Below, one piece after another: positions 1 to 5,396 of a stretch of 6,217 nucleotides of DNA (its first letter is position 1; every line of letters begins with the position of its first letter). The DNA is taken from positions 1-6,217 of the forward strand of contig CAMDAI010000085.1 of the NCBI GenBank assembly GCA_945888585.1. The letters are read 5' to 3'. A program made the position numbers and the translations under genes. The stretch is from Rickettsia typhi (GTDB lineage: Bacteria; Pseudomonadota; Alphaproteobacteria; Rickettsiales; UBA1997). A model generated the notes under the pieces. It saw nothing but the letters and a program-made list of their open reading frames with translations, ran no database searches and was not told where the DNA came from.

Positions 1-221
1 CCAATAACAATATTATTCAAGCCTTTTATTTGACTCCAGATTGTTTCGTTTTTAAATTGACTGTTCTCACCATTACCTACAATATTAGGAACTTGATATT
101 CTAAAGTCGCTGCTGTTTTGAGCAGGAAACCATCTTCAATATCAGAAAAACTAGCCTTAGCGCTTTCCAGAGCTGTTATGGTTATAAAACTTACTATAGT
201 TAAAAAAAAATTTATTTTCAT
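1..221 (-). CDS. Secreted or outer-membrane protein, N-terminal fragment
   Basis: This minus-strand frame opens with ATG at 221-219 and runs off the left edge of the window, giving 73 residues with no stop. It begins MKINFFLTIVSFITITAL, a short basic start followed by a hydrophobic core. A signal-peptidase I-like AKA-S site follows, with likely cleavage after residue 23. The mature part is polar, with alternating residues such as GFLLKTAATLEYQV, which would suit an early beta strand of an outer-membrane barrel, but that is an inference from little sequence. I do not recognise the family. The signal-peptide codons contain a run of nine T (A on the plus strand, 202-210). The start codon overlaps that of divergent ccmB. 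No Shine-Dalgarno sequence is evident. Confidence is good that this is a real exported protein and low for any function. Confidence 0.72.
   Translation of the reverse strand, partial: MKINFFLTIVSFITITALESAKASFSDIEDGFLLKTAATLEYQVPNIVGNGENSQFKNETIWSQIKGLNNIVI
195..200 (+). promoter_or_regulatory. Possible -10 element for ccmB
   Basis: TATAGT matches five of six bases of the sigma-70 -10 consensus and lies 20 bases before the ccmB ATG, which would give an RNA leader of roughly 13 bases. The hexamers 16-18 bases upstream (such as CTGTTA) match the -35 box poorly. The element lies inside the signal-peptide codons of the divergent gene. Chance matches are common in DNA this AT-rich, so this is only a suggestion. 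Confidence 0.25.
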
Positions 222-882
222 GATTTTAAATATTTTTAAACAAGAAATAATTTTAATTTTTAGAAATCTAAATCACTTACTTAATCAAGTAGTATTTTTC
301 TTTATTGCAATTAGCATTTTTGCTATTTCGCTTGCCAATTCAAATGATGATAAAATCAATCAAATTCTTGGCGTATCAATTATTTGGTTTTGTTTAATCT
401 TTTCTATCTTATTACACACCAACAATTTCTTTAAAAAAGATTTTGATGATGGATGGCTAGAACAATTATTAATTTCTGGCCATAATTTTTCTTTAATTAT
501 AGCCATTAAAATATTTGCTAATTGGCTAATTTCCTGCCTAATTTTGATAATTACTTTTCCTTTGGCAGCAATAATGTTAAAATTAAATAGTGATATTTTA
601 ACTAATTTAATCTTAATCGCTATTATTAGTAGCCTTTTAATTAAGCTAATTGCCAGCCTATGTTCAGGCTTAATTTTATCAACCAACTCAAATAATTCAC
701 TTTTAGTAATTTTGGTTTTGCCATTAACTATTCCAATTATAATTTTTGCTAATACCGCTATTTTGTCACTTGCACCCGATTTATTTTTTTCATCGTTAAA
801 ATTTTTATTAGCCATTCTAATTTTCTTAGCCCCTATTTTAATCTTTTCAACTGCTGCTGCTATTCGAATCAACATTGAATAG
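220..882 (+). CDS. ccmB: Heme exporter protein CcmB (cytochrome c maturation)
   Basis: CcmB is the inner-membrane permease subunit of the CcmABCD complex, which drives transfer of heme onto the chaperone CcmE for c-type cytochrome assembly (System I). The 220-residue product matches the usual family length of about 220. It shows about six hydrophobic segments (roughly residues 22-40, 48-66, 98-120, 124-156, 160-183 and 193-215). Conserved stretches recognisable from CcmB include DDGWLEQLL (76-84), LVLPLTIPIIIFA (165-177) and the C-terminal TAAAIRINIE (211-220). The frame is open further upstream to 118, but ATG 220 aligns with the normal CcmB N-terminus and the upstream codons are antisense to the signal peptide of the divergent gene. 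No ccmA or ccmC is adjacent; scattered ccm genes are known in Rickettsiales. The RBS is weak or absent. Identification is firm. Confidence 0.93.
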   Translation: MILNIFKQEIILIFRNLNHLLNQVVFFFIAISIFAISLANSNDDKINQILGVSIIWFCLIFSILLHTNNFFKKDFDDGWLEQLLISGHNFSLIIAIKIFANWLISCLILIITFPLAAIMLKLNSDILTNLILIAIISSLLIKLIASLCSGLILSTNSNNSLLVILVLPLTIPIIIFANTAILSLAPDLFFSSLKFLLAILIFLAPILIFSTAAAIRINIE

Positions 883-885
883 CTG

Positions 886-928
886 GTAACTACTTGTCTT
901 TGTAAAAAAGAACAACACAAATAGTTAC
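886..928. repeat. Imperfect inverted repeat between converging ccmB and metE
   Basis: GTAACTA (886-892) pairs perfectly with TAGTTAC (922-928). Inside, TTGT (894-897) pairs with ACAA (917-920), and TTGT (900-903) pairs with ACAA (912-915). That gives 15 base pairs interrupted by a 1x1 mismatch and a small internal loop, closed by an A-rich 8-base loop (904-911). It starts four bases after the ccmB stop and ends twelve bases before the metE stop on the other strand. Neither side has a T-run, so it is not a canonical intrinsic terminator. A bidirectional 3'-end or RNA-stability structure serving both converging genes is the most likely role. Confidence 0.55.
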
Positions 929-939
929 AATGCAATCTA

Positions 940-3225
940 TTACAATTCTGCCCTGATTTCTTTTGCAGCATCAACCATACTCTTTAAAGCAGCTTTAGTT
1001 TCTGGCCAATCTCTGGTTTTTAAACCACAATCTGGATTTACCCAGATTTGATCAACATCAATAACTTTTGATGCTTTACGAAGTAAGTTGGTCATTTCTT
1101 CAAGTTTAGGCACTCTTGGACTGTGAATATCATAAACCCCTGGCCCAATATCATTTGGGTATTTGAAATTAACGAAAGCATCTAATAACTCCATATTTGA
1201 TCTAGAAGTTTCAATAGAAATTACGTCAGCATCCATGTCAGCAATAGCCGCAATAATATCATTAAATTCAGAATAACACATATGGGTGTGAATTTGAGTA
1301 CGATCAGCAACACCGCTAGCACTTATTTTGAAAGCATCAACTGCCCATTTTAAATATTCCGCCCATTTACTTTTTCTAATTGGAAGACCTTCACGAAGAG
1401 CAGCCTCATCAATCTGAATAACTTTGATACCAGCTTTTTCAAGATCAACAACTTCATCACGAATAGCAAAAGCAATTTGAGTTGCTGTATCTTTTCTTGA
1501 CTGATCATCTCGTACAAATGACCATTGTAATATGGTGATTGGGCCAGTTAACATCCCTTTCATGATTTTTTTAGTTACACTTTGAGCATAAACTGACCAT
1601 TCAACCGTCATCGGATAAGGTCTAGAAACATCTCCAAAAATAATCGGGGGTTTTACACATCTAGAACCATAGCTTTGCACCCAGCCATATTCAGTAAAAG
1701 CAAAACCACTTAACTGTTCACCAAAATACTCAACCATGTCATTTCTTTCAAATTCACCATGAACCAAAACATCAAGGCCAATTTCTTCTTGAAATTTGAT
1801 GCAGCTAGCAATTTCTTGTTTAACAAAATTGTAATATTCAGCATCATTAATTTTTCCAGCCTTAAAATCAGCACGATATTTTCTAACTTCTTTAGTTTGC
1901 GGAAAAGAACCAATAGTTGTAGTTGGAAGAGCTGGAAGTGGAACAAAAGTTTGTTGCACTTTTTTTCTGGTTTTATGCGGACTATGACGATTCAAAATTG
2001 AAGCATCAATATTTTTAACTCTTTCTTTAACCGCTTCATTATGAATTTTTAAGGAAATTTTTCTGGAATTATTAGCTTTTTTATTAATCTCCAAAAGACC
2101 AGCTACACTAGCTTCATTACCAGAAACCGCTGAGGCAATTGCATTAATTTCAGACAATTTTTGCTTAGCAAAAGATAACCAAGATCTTATTTCCTTATCT
2201 AATTCTTTTTCAGAATCTAAATCAACCGGAGTGTGCAAGAGTTGGCAAGAAGATGCTATAATAACTCGTGAATCACCTAATTTTTCTACCACTTTTTTAG
2301 TAATAGCAATTGATTTTTCTAAATTATTAATCCAGATATTACGCCCATCAACTAAACCTAGAGAAATTGACTGATTAGAATTAATTGCACCCAAAACTTG
2401 ATCTAATTGATCCGGAGCTCTAACTAAATCAACATGAACTGAATCGGTTCCAAGAGAAAAAGCAGTTTTAGTATTTTCACCCAAATTATCAAAATAAGTG
2501 GCTAGATGTAATTTAACTCCTTCACTAAATTTTTTGATTTCCTTGTAAGACAATTCATAAGCATTTAATATATCAGAATTCAAATCGGTAACCAAAGAAG
2601 GCTCATCAATTTGAATATCTTTTACACCAGCTTTTTTTAAGCGGTCGAAAATCTCGGCATAAACCGGTAGCAATTTTGGAAGCAATGATAAGGCATTACC
2701 GCCATTAACCATTTTACCAATTAATAAGAAGGTTATCGGTCCTAAAATTACTGGTCTGGTTTCAATTCCAAGAGCTTTGGCTTCTAAATATTCATCAACA
2801 ATTTTTGTTGAAGAAAATTGAAAATTTTGATCTTTTGTTAATTCAGGAACCAGATAGTGATAGTTAGTATCAAACCATTTGGTCATTTCCATGGCAACTA
2901 CGTCTAGGCCATTTTTTTGCGAACCCCTAGCACAAGCAAAATATAGATCTAAATCAACATTTCCTCCTTTGAAATTAAAACGATTTGGAATAGCGCCAAC
3001 GGTTGCAATAAAATCTAAAATGTGATCATAAAAAGAAAAATCATTACTAGGAATGTAAGAAATTCCAGCAGATTTTTGAAGTTGCCAATTATTTTTTCTA
3101 ATTTCGGCAGCAGTTTTTAATAAATCTTCTTTACTGGAAGTTGCTTTCCAATAGCTCTCGACAGCTTTTTTTAATTCACGAAAAGCGCCCACCCTTGGAA
3201 AACCAAGACTTGCTGATTTGATCAT
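940..3225 (-). CDS. metE: Cobalamin-independent methionine synthase MetE
   Basis: 5-methyltetrahydropteroyltriglutamate-homocysteine methyltransferase makes methionine by moving a methyl group from methyltetrahydrofolate to homocysteine without vitamin B12, in the cytoplasm. The 761-residue length is typical of the two-barrel enzyme. The N-terminal barrel opens with the hallmark LGFPRVGAFRELKKA (7-21). The catalytic barrel starts near 432 with LPTTTIGSFPQT (433-444), whose IGS (438-440) is the homocysteine-contact motif. Zinc ligands by comparison with E. coli MetE are His648 and Cys650 (HTHMC), Glu672 (SIETSRS) and Cys733 (NPDCGLKTRDW), all present. E491, D606 and W568 also sit in conserved blocks. 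The start at 3225 gives the usual spacing to LGFPRVG. There is no SD; TATAAT (minus strand, 3235-3230) lies just before the ATG and could give a near-leaderless transcript. Upstream lies an unusual structured region. The gene looks intact and functional. Confidence 0.97.
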   Translation of the reverse strand: MIKSASLGFPRVGAFRELKKAVESYWKATSSKEDLLKTAAEIRKNNWQLQKSAGISYIPSNDFSFYDHILDFIATVGAIPNRFNFKGGNVDLDLYFACARGSQKNGLDVVAMEMTKWFDTNYHYLVPELTKDQNFQFSSTKIVDEYLEAKALGIETRPVILGPITFLLIGKMVNGGNALSLLPKLLPVYAEIFDRLKKAGVKDIQIDEPSLVTDLNSDILNAYELSYKEIKKFSEGVKLHLATYFDNLGENTKTAFSLGTDSVHVDLVRAPDQLDQVLGAINSNQSISLGLVDGRNIWINNLEKSIAITKKVVEKLGDSRVIIASSCQLLHTPVDLDSEKELDKEIRSWLSFAKQKLSEINAIASAVSGNEASVAGLLEINKKANNSRKISLKIHNEAVKERVKNIDASILNRHSPHKTRKKVQQTFVPLPALPTTTIGSFPQTKEVRKYRADFKAGKINDAEYYNFVKQEIASCIKFQEEIGLDVLVHGEFERNDMVEYFGEQLSGFAFTEYGWVQSYGSRCVKPPIIFGDVSRPYPMTVEWSVYAQSVTKKIMKGMLTGPITILQWSFVRDDQSRKDTATQIAFAIRDEVVDLEKAGIKVIQIDEAALREGLPIRKSKWAEYLKWAVDAFKISASGVADRTQIHTHMCYSEFNDIIAAIADMDADVISIETSRSNMELLDAFVNFKYPNDIGPGVYDIHSPRVPKLEEMTNLLRKASKVIDVDQIWVNPDCGLKTRDWPETKAALKSMVDAAKEIRAEL

Positions 3226-3245
3226 ATAAATTATAAAGTTATAAA
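3218..3245 (+). promoter_or_regulatory. Possible plus-strand sigma-70 promoter
   Basis: TTGATC (3218-3223) and TATAAA (3240-3245) are separated by 16 bases, with four of six and five of six consensus matches. The predicted start is near 3252, just before a structured, GC-richer segment that ends in a terminator-like stem reading in the same direction. The -35 overlaps the first codons of metE on the other strand. The match is supportive but not strong, because AT-rich DNA gives many such hits. Confidence 0.28.
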
Positions 3246-3304
3246 TTTAATAGTATTTGTAAAAGATGTAGCTCACCAAAACGACTTTAGGCAAACTTGC
3301 TGAA

Positions 3305-3354
3305 CTTCTGCTTGAGGGGCTCCTATCTTCAAATTGAATTTGAATAAGCAGAAG
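3305..3354. repeat. Hairpin with a 14-nt one-sided bulge
   Basis: CTTCTGCTT (3305-3313) and AAGCAGAAG (3346-3354) form a perfect 9-bp outer stem. Within it, TTCAAAT (3328-3334) and ATTTGAA (3338-3344) form a perfect 7-bp stem with a 3-base loop. The two stems are nearly continuous on one side (one unpaired base, 3345), while the other side carries the unpaired GAGGGGCTCCTATC (3314-3327). On the minus strand it would lie 80-130 bases upstream of the metE start. Confidence 0.6.
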
Positions 3355-3371
3355 AGTAATAATTTCTAAAT

Positions 3372-3410
3372 AAAGGAACAAACTTTAAAAAGCCGTTCCT
3401 TTTTAATTTT
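3372..3410. terminator. Bidirectional intrinsic-terminator-like hairpin
   Basis: AAAGGAAC (3372-3379) pairs perfectly with GTTCCTTT (3395-3402) around a 15-base loop. On the minus strand it begins 13 bases after the stop codon of the 138-residue protein gene and is followed by TTTATTT-like sequence (the stem's own T's run on), so it would end that transcript before metE. On the plus strand the stem runs into TTTTAATTTT (to 3410), a slightly better T-run, so it could also end a plus-strand RNA. The stem has only three G-C pairs, so strength is moderate. Confidence 0.55.
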
Positions 3411-3414
3411 AATG

Positions 3415-3831
3415 TTAATTTTTAGCGTTATTTTTACGAGGTGCATTCATCATACTTCCAGAATCCGGGGTGCTTGGTGCAACAACTGGAGCTTTACTAG
3501 CTGGAGCAGCTGGAGCGGTATTAGCCGGAACTGGAGCAGAAGTACCATCATCTTCATTACCTATAGAATCCATTGGTACTGCACCAGGGTTAACATTTTG
3601 GTTATCATCTTCAATTAAAATACCTTTTTGATCAATAACTTGACCATTTTCATCAAGCTGTTGATCTACACCATTTTCTCCATCTTTAATTTCTGGAAGC
3701 TCAATTTCTTCTTCTTTAGTTTCAAAAAGCCAACTTGCACGTTCTTTCACTTGATCAGAATATTTTACTCCGGTAAAAAATGAAAAAATTAAAAGAGCCA
3801 ATACAATTACTAATTCGATAACCTTGATCAT
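3415..3831 (-). CDS. Membrane-anchored acidic / Pro-Ala-rich small protein
   Basis: This 138-residue protein has one hydrophobic segment near the start (about residues 4-22), then a short amphipathic stretch VKYSDQVKERASWLFETKEE (22-41). An acidic, Asn/Gln-rich region (about 40-96) follows, and then a low-complexity Pro/Ala/Ser tail (about 97-122) ending in a basic patch (PRKNNAKN). The likely topology is a single N-terminal anchor in the inner membrane with a disordered tail; there is no lipobox. I do not recognise a named family, although short alphaproteobacterial proteins with a similar anchor and a SWLFE-like motif seem familiar. It is on the same strand as metE but separated by a terminator-like hairpin, so it is probably a separate transcript. 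Codon bias and the distinct domain-like composition support a real gene. The opposite-strand frame here is a shadow. Confidence 0.75.
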   Translation of the reverse strand: MIKVIELVIVLALLIFSFFTGVKYSDQVKERASWLFETKEEEIELPEIKDGENGVDQQLDENGQVIDQKGILIEDDNQNVNPGAVPMDSIGNEDDGTSAPVPANTAPAAPASKAPVVAPSTPDSGSMMNAPRKNNAKN

Positions 3832-3843
3832 AATTTGAAGTTG

Positions 3844-3871
3844 ATTTTACAGTGTTTGTAACAATTGCTAA
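3844..3871 (-). promoter_or_regulatory. Possible promoter for the 138-residue protein gene
   Basis: On the minus strand, TTAGCA (3871-3866) and TAAAAT (3849-3844) are 16 bases apart, with four of six and five of six matches to sigma-70 boxes. The start would be near 3837, giving a very short leader before the ATG at 3831. The -35 lies within an 11-base palindrome, TTGCT-A-AGCAA (3865-3875), which could be an operator. Confidence is low because the region is AT-rich. Confidence 0.28.
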
Positions 3872-3963
3872 GCAAAAATATAGCTTAAAATTTATTGCAA
3901 GATAATTATTATGCAACTAAATAATGGAAAAATCATAGATAACTATTTTTAATTTTATCAGTT

Positions 3964-4041
3964 AATTTACATTAGGTAAATTCTCATTTTAGATTATCAA
4001 ATACCTTTTAAAAGTAAGAAAAATAATTTACTTAATTTACC
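3964..4041. repeat. AATTTAC short repeats upstream of the coq10-like gene
   Basis: AATTTAC occurs as direct copies at 3964-3970, 4025-4031 and 4034-4040, and inverted as GTAAATT at 3976-3982. The first copy and the inverted copy form a 7-bp hairpin with a 5-base loop. The last copy plus the next C (4034-4041) is complementary to GGTAAATT (3975-3982), so an alternative long-range pairing exists. They lie in the 225-base divergent gap (3832-4056), where I see nothing else but weak promoter-like AT-rich sequence. They may be regulatory or may be chance in biased DNA. Confidence 0.35.
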
Positions 4042-4056
4042 AAAATATTTAGTCTG

Positions 4057-4539
4057 ATGCCATCTCACAAAGAAAAAAAAATCTTACCCTACTCATCTAA
4101 ACAAATGTTAAAATTGGTTTTAGATGTAGAAAAATATCCAGAATTTCTGCCTTGGTGCTTTGCCGCAAAAATTACCAACACAATAAATGAAAACCATTTA
4201 AATGCTGATTTAGCAATTAACTTTAAATCATTTTTTCAAAAATATAGTTCTGATATTTTAGTGGAAAAAATTTCTGAAACTGAATTTAAAATAAATGTAA
4301 AGGCTGTTGATGGCCCATTCAAAAAATTAGTAAATGAGTGGCATTTTAAAGATTTAACTAACAGTGAAAAAAATGCCAAAGAGAATAAAGTTGAGGTTGA
4401 ATTTTTTATCGATTTTGAATTTCAATCAATCATTTTAGAAAAAATGATTGGCGCTGTTTTTGTTAAAGCCACAGATAAAATGATTAATGCTTTTGAAAAA
4501 AGAGCGGGAGAATTATTTAAAGATAAAAACTCTTTTTAA
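4057..4539 (+). CDS. Coq10/RatA family START-like ubiquinone-binding protein
   Basis: The 160-residue product belongs to the polyketide cyclase/dehydrase-like START family that includes mitochondrial Coq10 and bacterial RatA. The N-terminus MPSHKEKKILPYSSKQM followed by LVLDVEKYPEFLPWC (21-35) is characteristic of the alphaproteobacterial members. Members fold as a helix-grip cavity that binds a hydrophobic ligand; Coq10 binds ubiquinone and supports its delivery to the respiratory chain. The C-terminal amphipathic helix (VKATDKMINAFEKRAGELF) fits. E. coli RatA has been described as a toxin that blocks ribosome-subunit association, but no antitoxin-like partner (RatB) follows here and the neighbour is ubiE, so a Coq10-like role is favoured by inference. 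Its stop codon overlaps that of convergent ubiE. The start at 4057 keeps the full conserved N-terminus. The RBS is weak. Confidence 0.88.
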   Translation: MPSHKEKKILPYSSKQMLKLVLDVEKYPEFLPWCFAAKITNTINENHLNADLAINFKSFFQKYSSDILVEKISETEFKINVKAVDGPFKKLVNEWHFKDLTNSEKNAKENKVEVEFFIDFEFQSIILEKMIGAVFVKATDKMINAFEKRAGELFKDKNSF

Positions 4540-5294
4540 TTTTTAACACCAGTGTGAATTGCCACAGTTCCAAAACTAAGATTATTATAATTACTACTTT
4601 TAAAACCCGTATTCATAATCATTTTTTTAAATTTTTCCTGACCTGGAAATTTTTTGATACTTTCTACTAAATATTGGTAAGAAGCTTCATCTTTAGCAAT
4701 AAATTTGCCAATTTTTGGAATAATATTGAAGGAATAAAGACTATAAATTTTAGATAAAATTAGATTATTTACTTGCGAAAATTCTAAACAAATAAATTTT
4801 CCTCCTGGCTTTAAAACACGATAAGCTTCACTTAAACCTTTGCCAATATCAGTAAAATTTCTGATACCAAAAGCAATTGTATAATAATCAAAACTATTAT
4901 CGGCAAAAGGCAAATTTTGGCCATCGGCTGGAGTAAATTTCAATTTGGAAAAAAAATTACGATTAATTGAACGCTGTTTTCCAACTTCCAACATTTCAGT
5001 ATTAATATCGGAAATTTCAATTTCAGCGTTAATATTTTGTTTTTTAGCTTTTTGTAAAATACGAAAAGCAATATCACCAGTTCCACCAGCTACATCAATA
5101 ATTTTATAATTTTTATTTTTATCATTAAATTTAATCTCATTAACCATTTTATCCTTCCATAGACGGTGCATGCCACCACTCATTAGATCATTCATCAAAT
5201 CATATTTGGGAGCAACATTATCAAAAACTTCACGTACTAAATTCTGCTTTTCATTGGCATCAACTTTTTTAAATCCAAAATCAACTTGAGTCAT
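4536..5294 (-). CDS. ubiE: Ubiquinone/menaquinone C-methyltransferase UbiE
   Basis: UbiE is the SAM-dependent C-methyltransferase of ubiquinone biosynthesis (2-methoxy-6-polyprenyl-1,4-benzoquinol methylation) and, where made, of menaquinone. The 252 residues match the family's usual length of about 250. Signatures seen are YDLMNDLMSGGMHRLWK (31-47), the SAM-binding motif DVAGGTGD (67-74), the acidic residue at the end of beta-2 (EISDIN, 93-98), LPFADNSFD (128-136) and RVLKPGG (159-165). The C-terminal NLSFGTVAIHTGVK matches the family's typical ending. The start at 5294 has an AGGGA sequence (minus strand, 5302-5298) a few bases upstream, one of the few SD-like sites here. It is convergent with the coq10-like gene and divergent from queA. 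It looks intact. Confidence 0.96.
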   Translation of the reverse strand: MTQVDFGFKKVDANEKQNLVREVFDNVAPKYDLMNDLMSGGMHRLWKDKMVNEIKFNDKNKNYKIIDVAGGTGDIAFRILQKAKKQNINAEIEISDINTEMLEVGKQRSINRNFFSKLKFTPADGQNLPFADNSFDYYTIAFGIRNFTDIGKGLSEAYRVLKPGGKFICLEFSQVNNLILSKIYSLYSFNIIPKIGKFIAKDEASYQYLVESIKKFPGQEKFKKMIMNTGFKSSNYNNLSFGTVAIHTGVKN

Positions 5295-5312
5295 AAATCC
5301 CTGAAATAAAAC

Positions 5313-5340
5313 ATCTTAATTAATAATTTTTCTTGCTCAA
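5313..5340 (-). promoter_or_regulatory. Possible promoter for ubiE
   Basis: On the minus strand, TTGAGC (5340-5335) and TAAGAT (5318-5313) are separated by 16 bases, each matching four of six sigma-70 consensus bases. The predicted start near 5306 leaves a leader of about a dozen bases holding the AGGGA site before the ATG. It lies in the 102-base gap shared with queA, for which I see no convincing promoter. Confidence 0.33.
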
Positions 5341-5396
5341 AAGTAATATCTTAGGAGAATTCTGGCAATTAATATTTTACTTTAAATAAAAAACCA

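Larger units (their letters stand above)
3252..3410 (+). ncRNA. Candidate small RNA, or metE leader read in reverse
   Basis: This gap holds no plausible protein gene. By hand count, 3263-3330 is about 46% G+C, while its flanks are almost pure A+T; in low-GC genomes such islands often mark structured RNA. It contains a stem 3305-3313/3346-3354, an inner hairpin 3328-3344 and a terminator-like stem 3372-3402 followed by a T-rich run. An alternative pairing, AAGAT (3263-3267) with ATCTT (3325-3329) plus AGCTC (3270-3274) with GGGCT (3317-3321), contains a U-G pair that holds only if the plus strand is transcribed. A promoter-like sequence precedes it. The competing reading is a cis-regulatory leader of metE on the minus strand. 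I could not match it to SAM, cobalamin, SAH, 6S, SRP, tmRNA or RNase P RNA. A dispersed palindromic repeat is also possible. Confidence 0.33.

Noticed and set aside
118..219. In-frame upstream extension of ccmB to an ATG at 118
   Set aside because: The added 34 residues are antisense to the signal peptide and mature start of the divergent gene, and CcmB homology begins exactly at ATG 220.
360..974. 204-codon open frame antisense to ccmB and the metE 3' end
   Set aside because: It is the complement of hydrophobic, AT-rich ccmB codons, has no recognisable domain, and overlaps two well-supported genes.
1710..2001. Short open frames on both strands inside metE
   Set aside because: They are out-of-frame readings of the conserved catalytic-domain region of metE.
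3247..3275. Leader peptide before metE (GTG start, nine codons, minus strand)
   Set aside because: It has no Met codons, no ribosome-binding site and no attenuator between it and metE, so an attenuation role is unsupported.
3263..3330. tRNA-like gene suggested by GATGTAGCTCA
   Set aside because: It resembles a tRNA D-arm start, but there is no matching D stem, anticodon arm or T-arm on either strand.
3226..3360. Known riboswitch (SAM-I, SAM-II, SAM-V, SAH or cobalamin) in front of metE
   Set aside because: I looked for their conserved core words on the minus strand, including the B12 box, and found none convincingly; an exhaustive model search was not possible.
3412..3618. 68-codon plus-strand frame opposite the 138-residue protein
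   Set aside because: Its Trp/Ser-rich text is the reverse reading of the repetitive Pro/Ala codons; no support as a gene.
4057..4539. RatA-type toxin of a toxin-antitoxin pair
   Set aside because: The family name suggests it, but no antitoxin-like gene is adjacent, and the sequence and ubiE neighbour fit a Coq10-like quinone role better.
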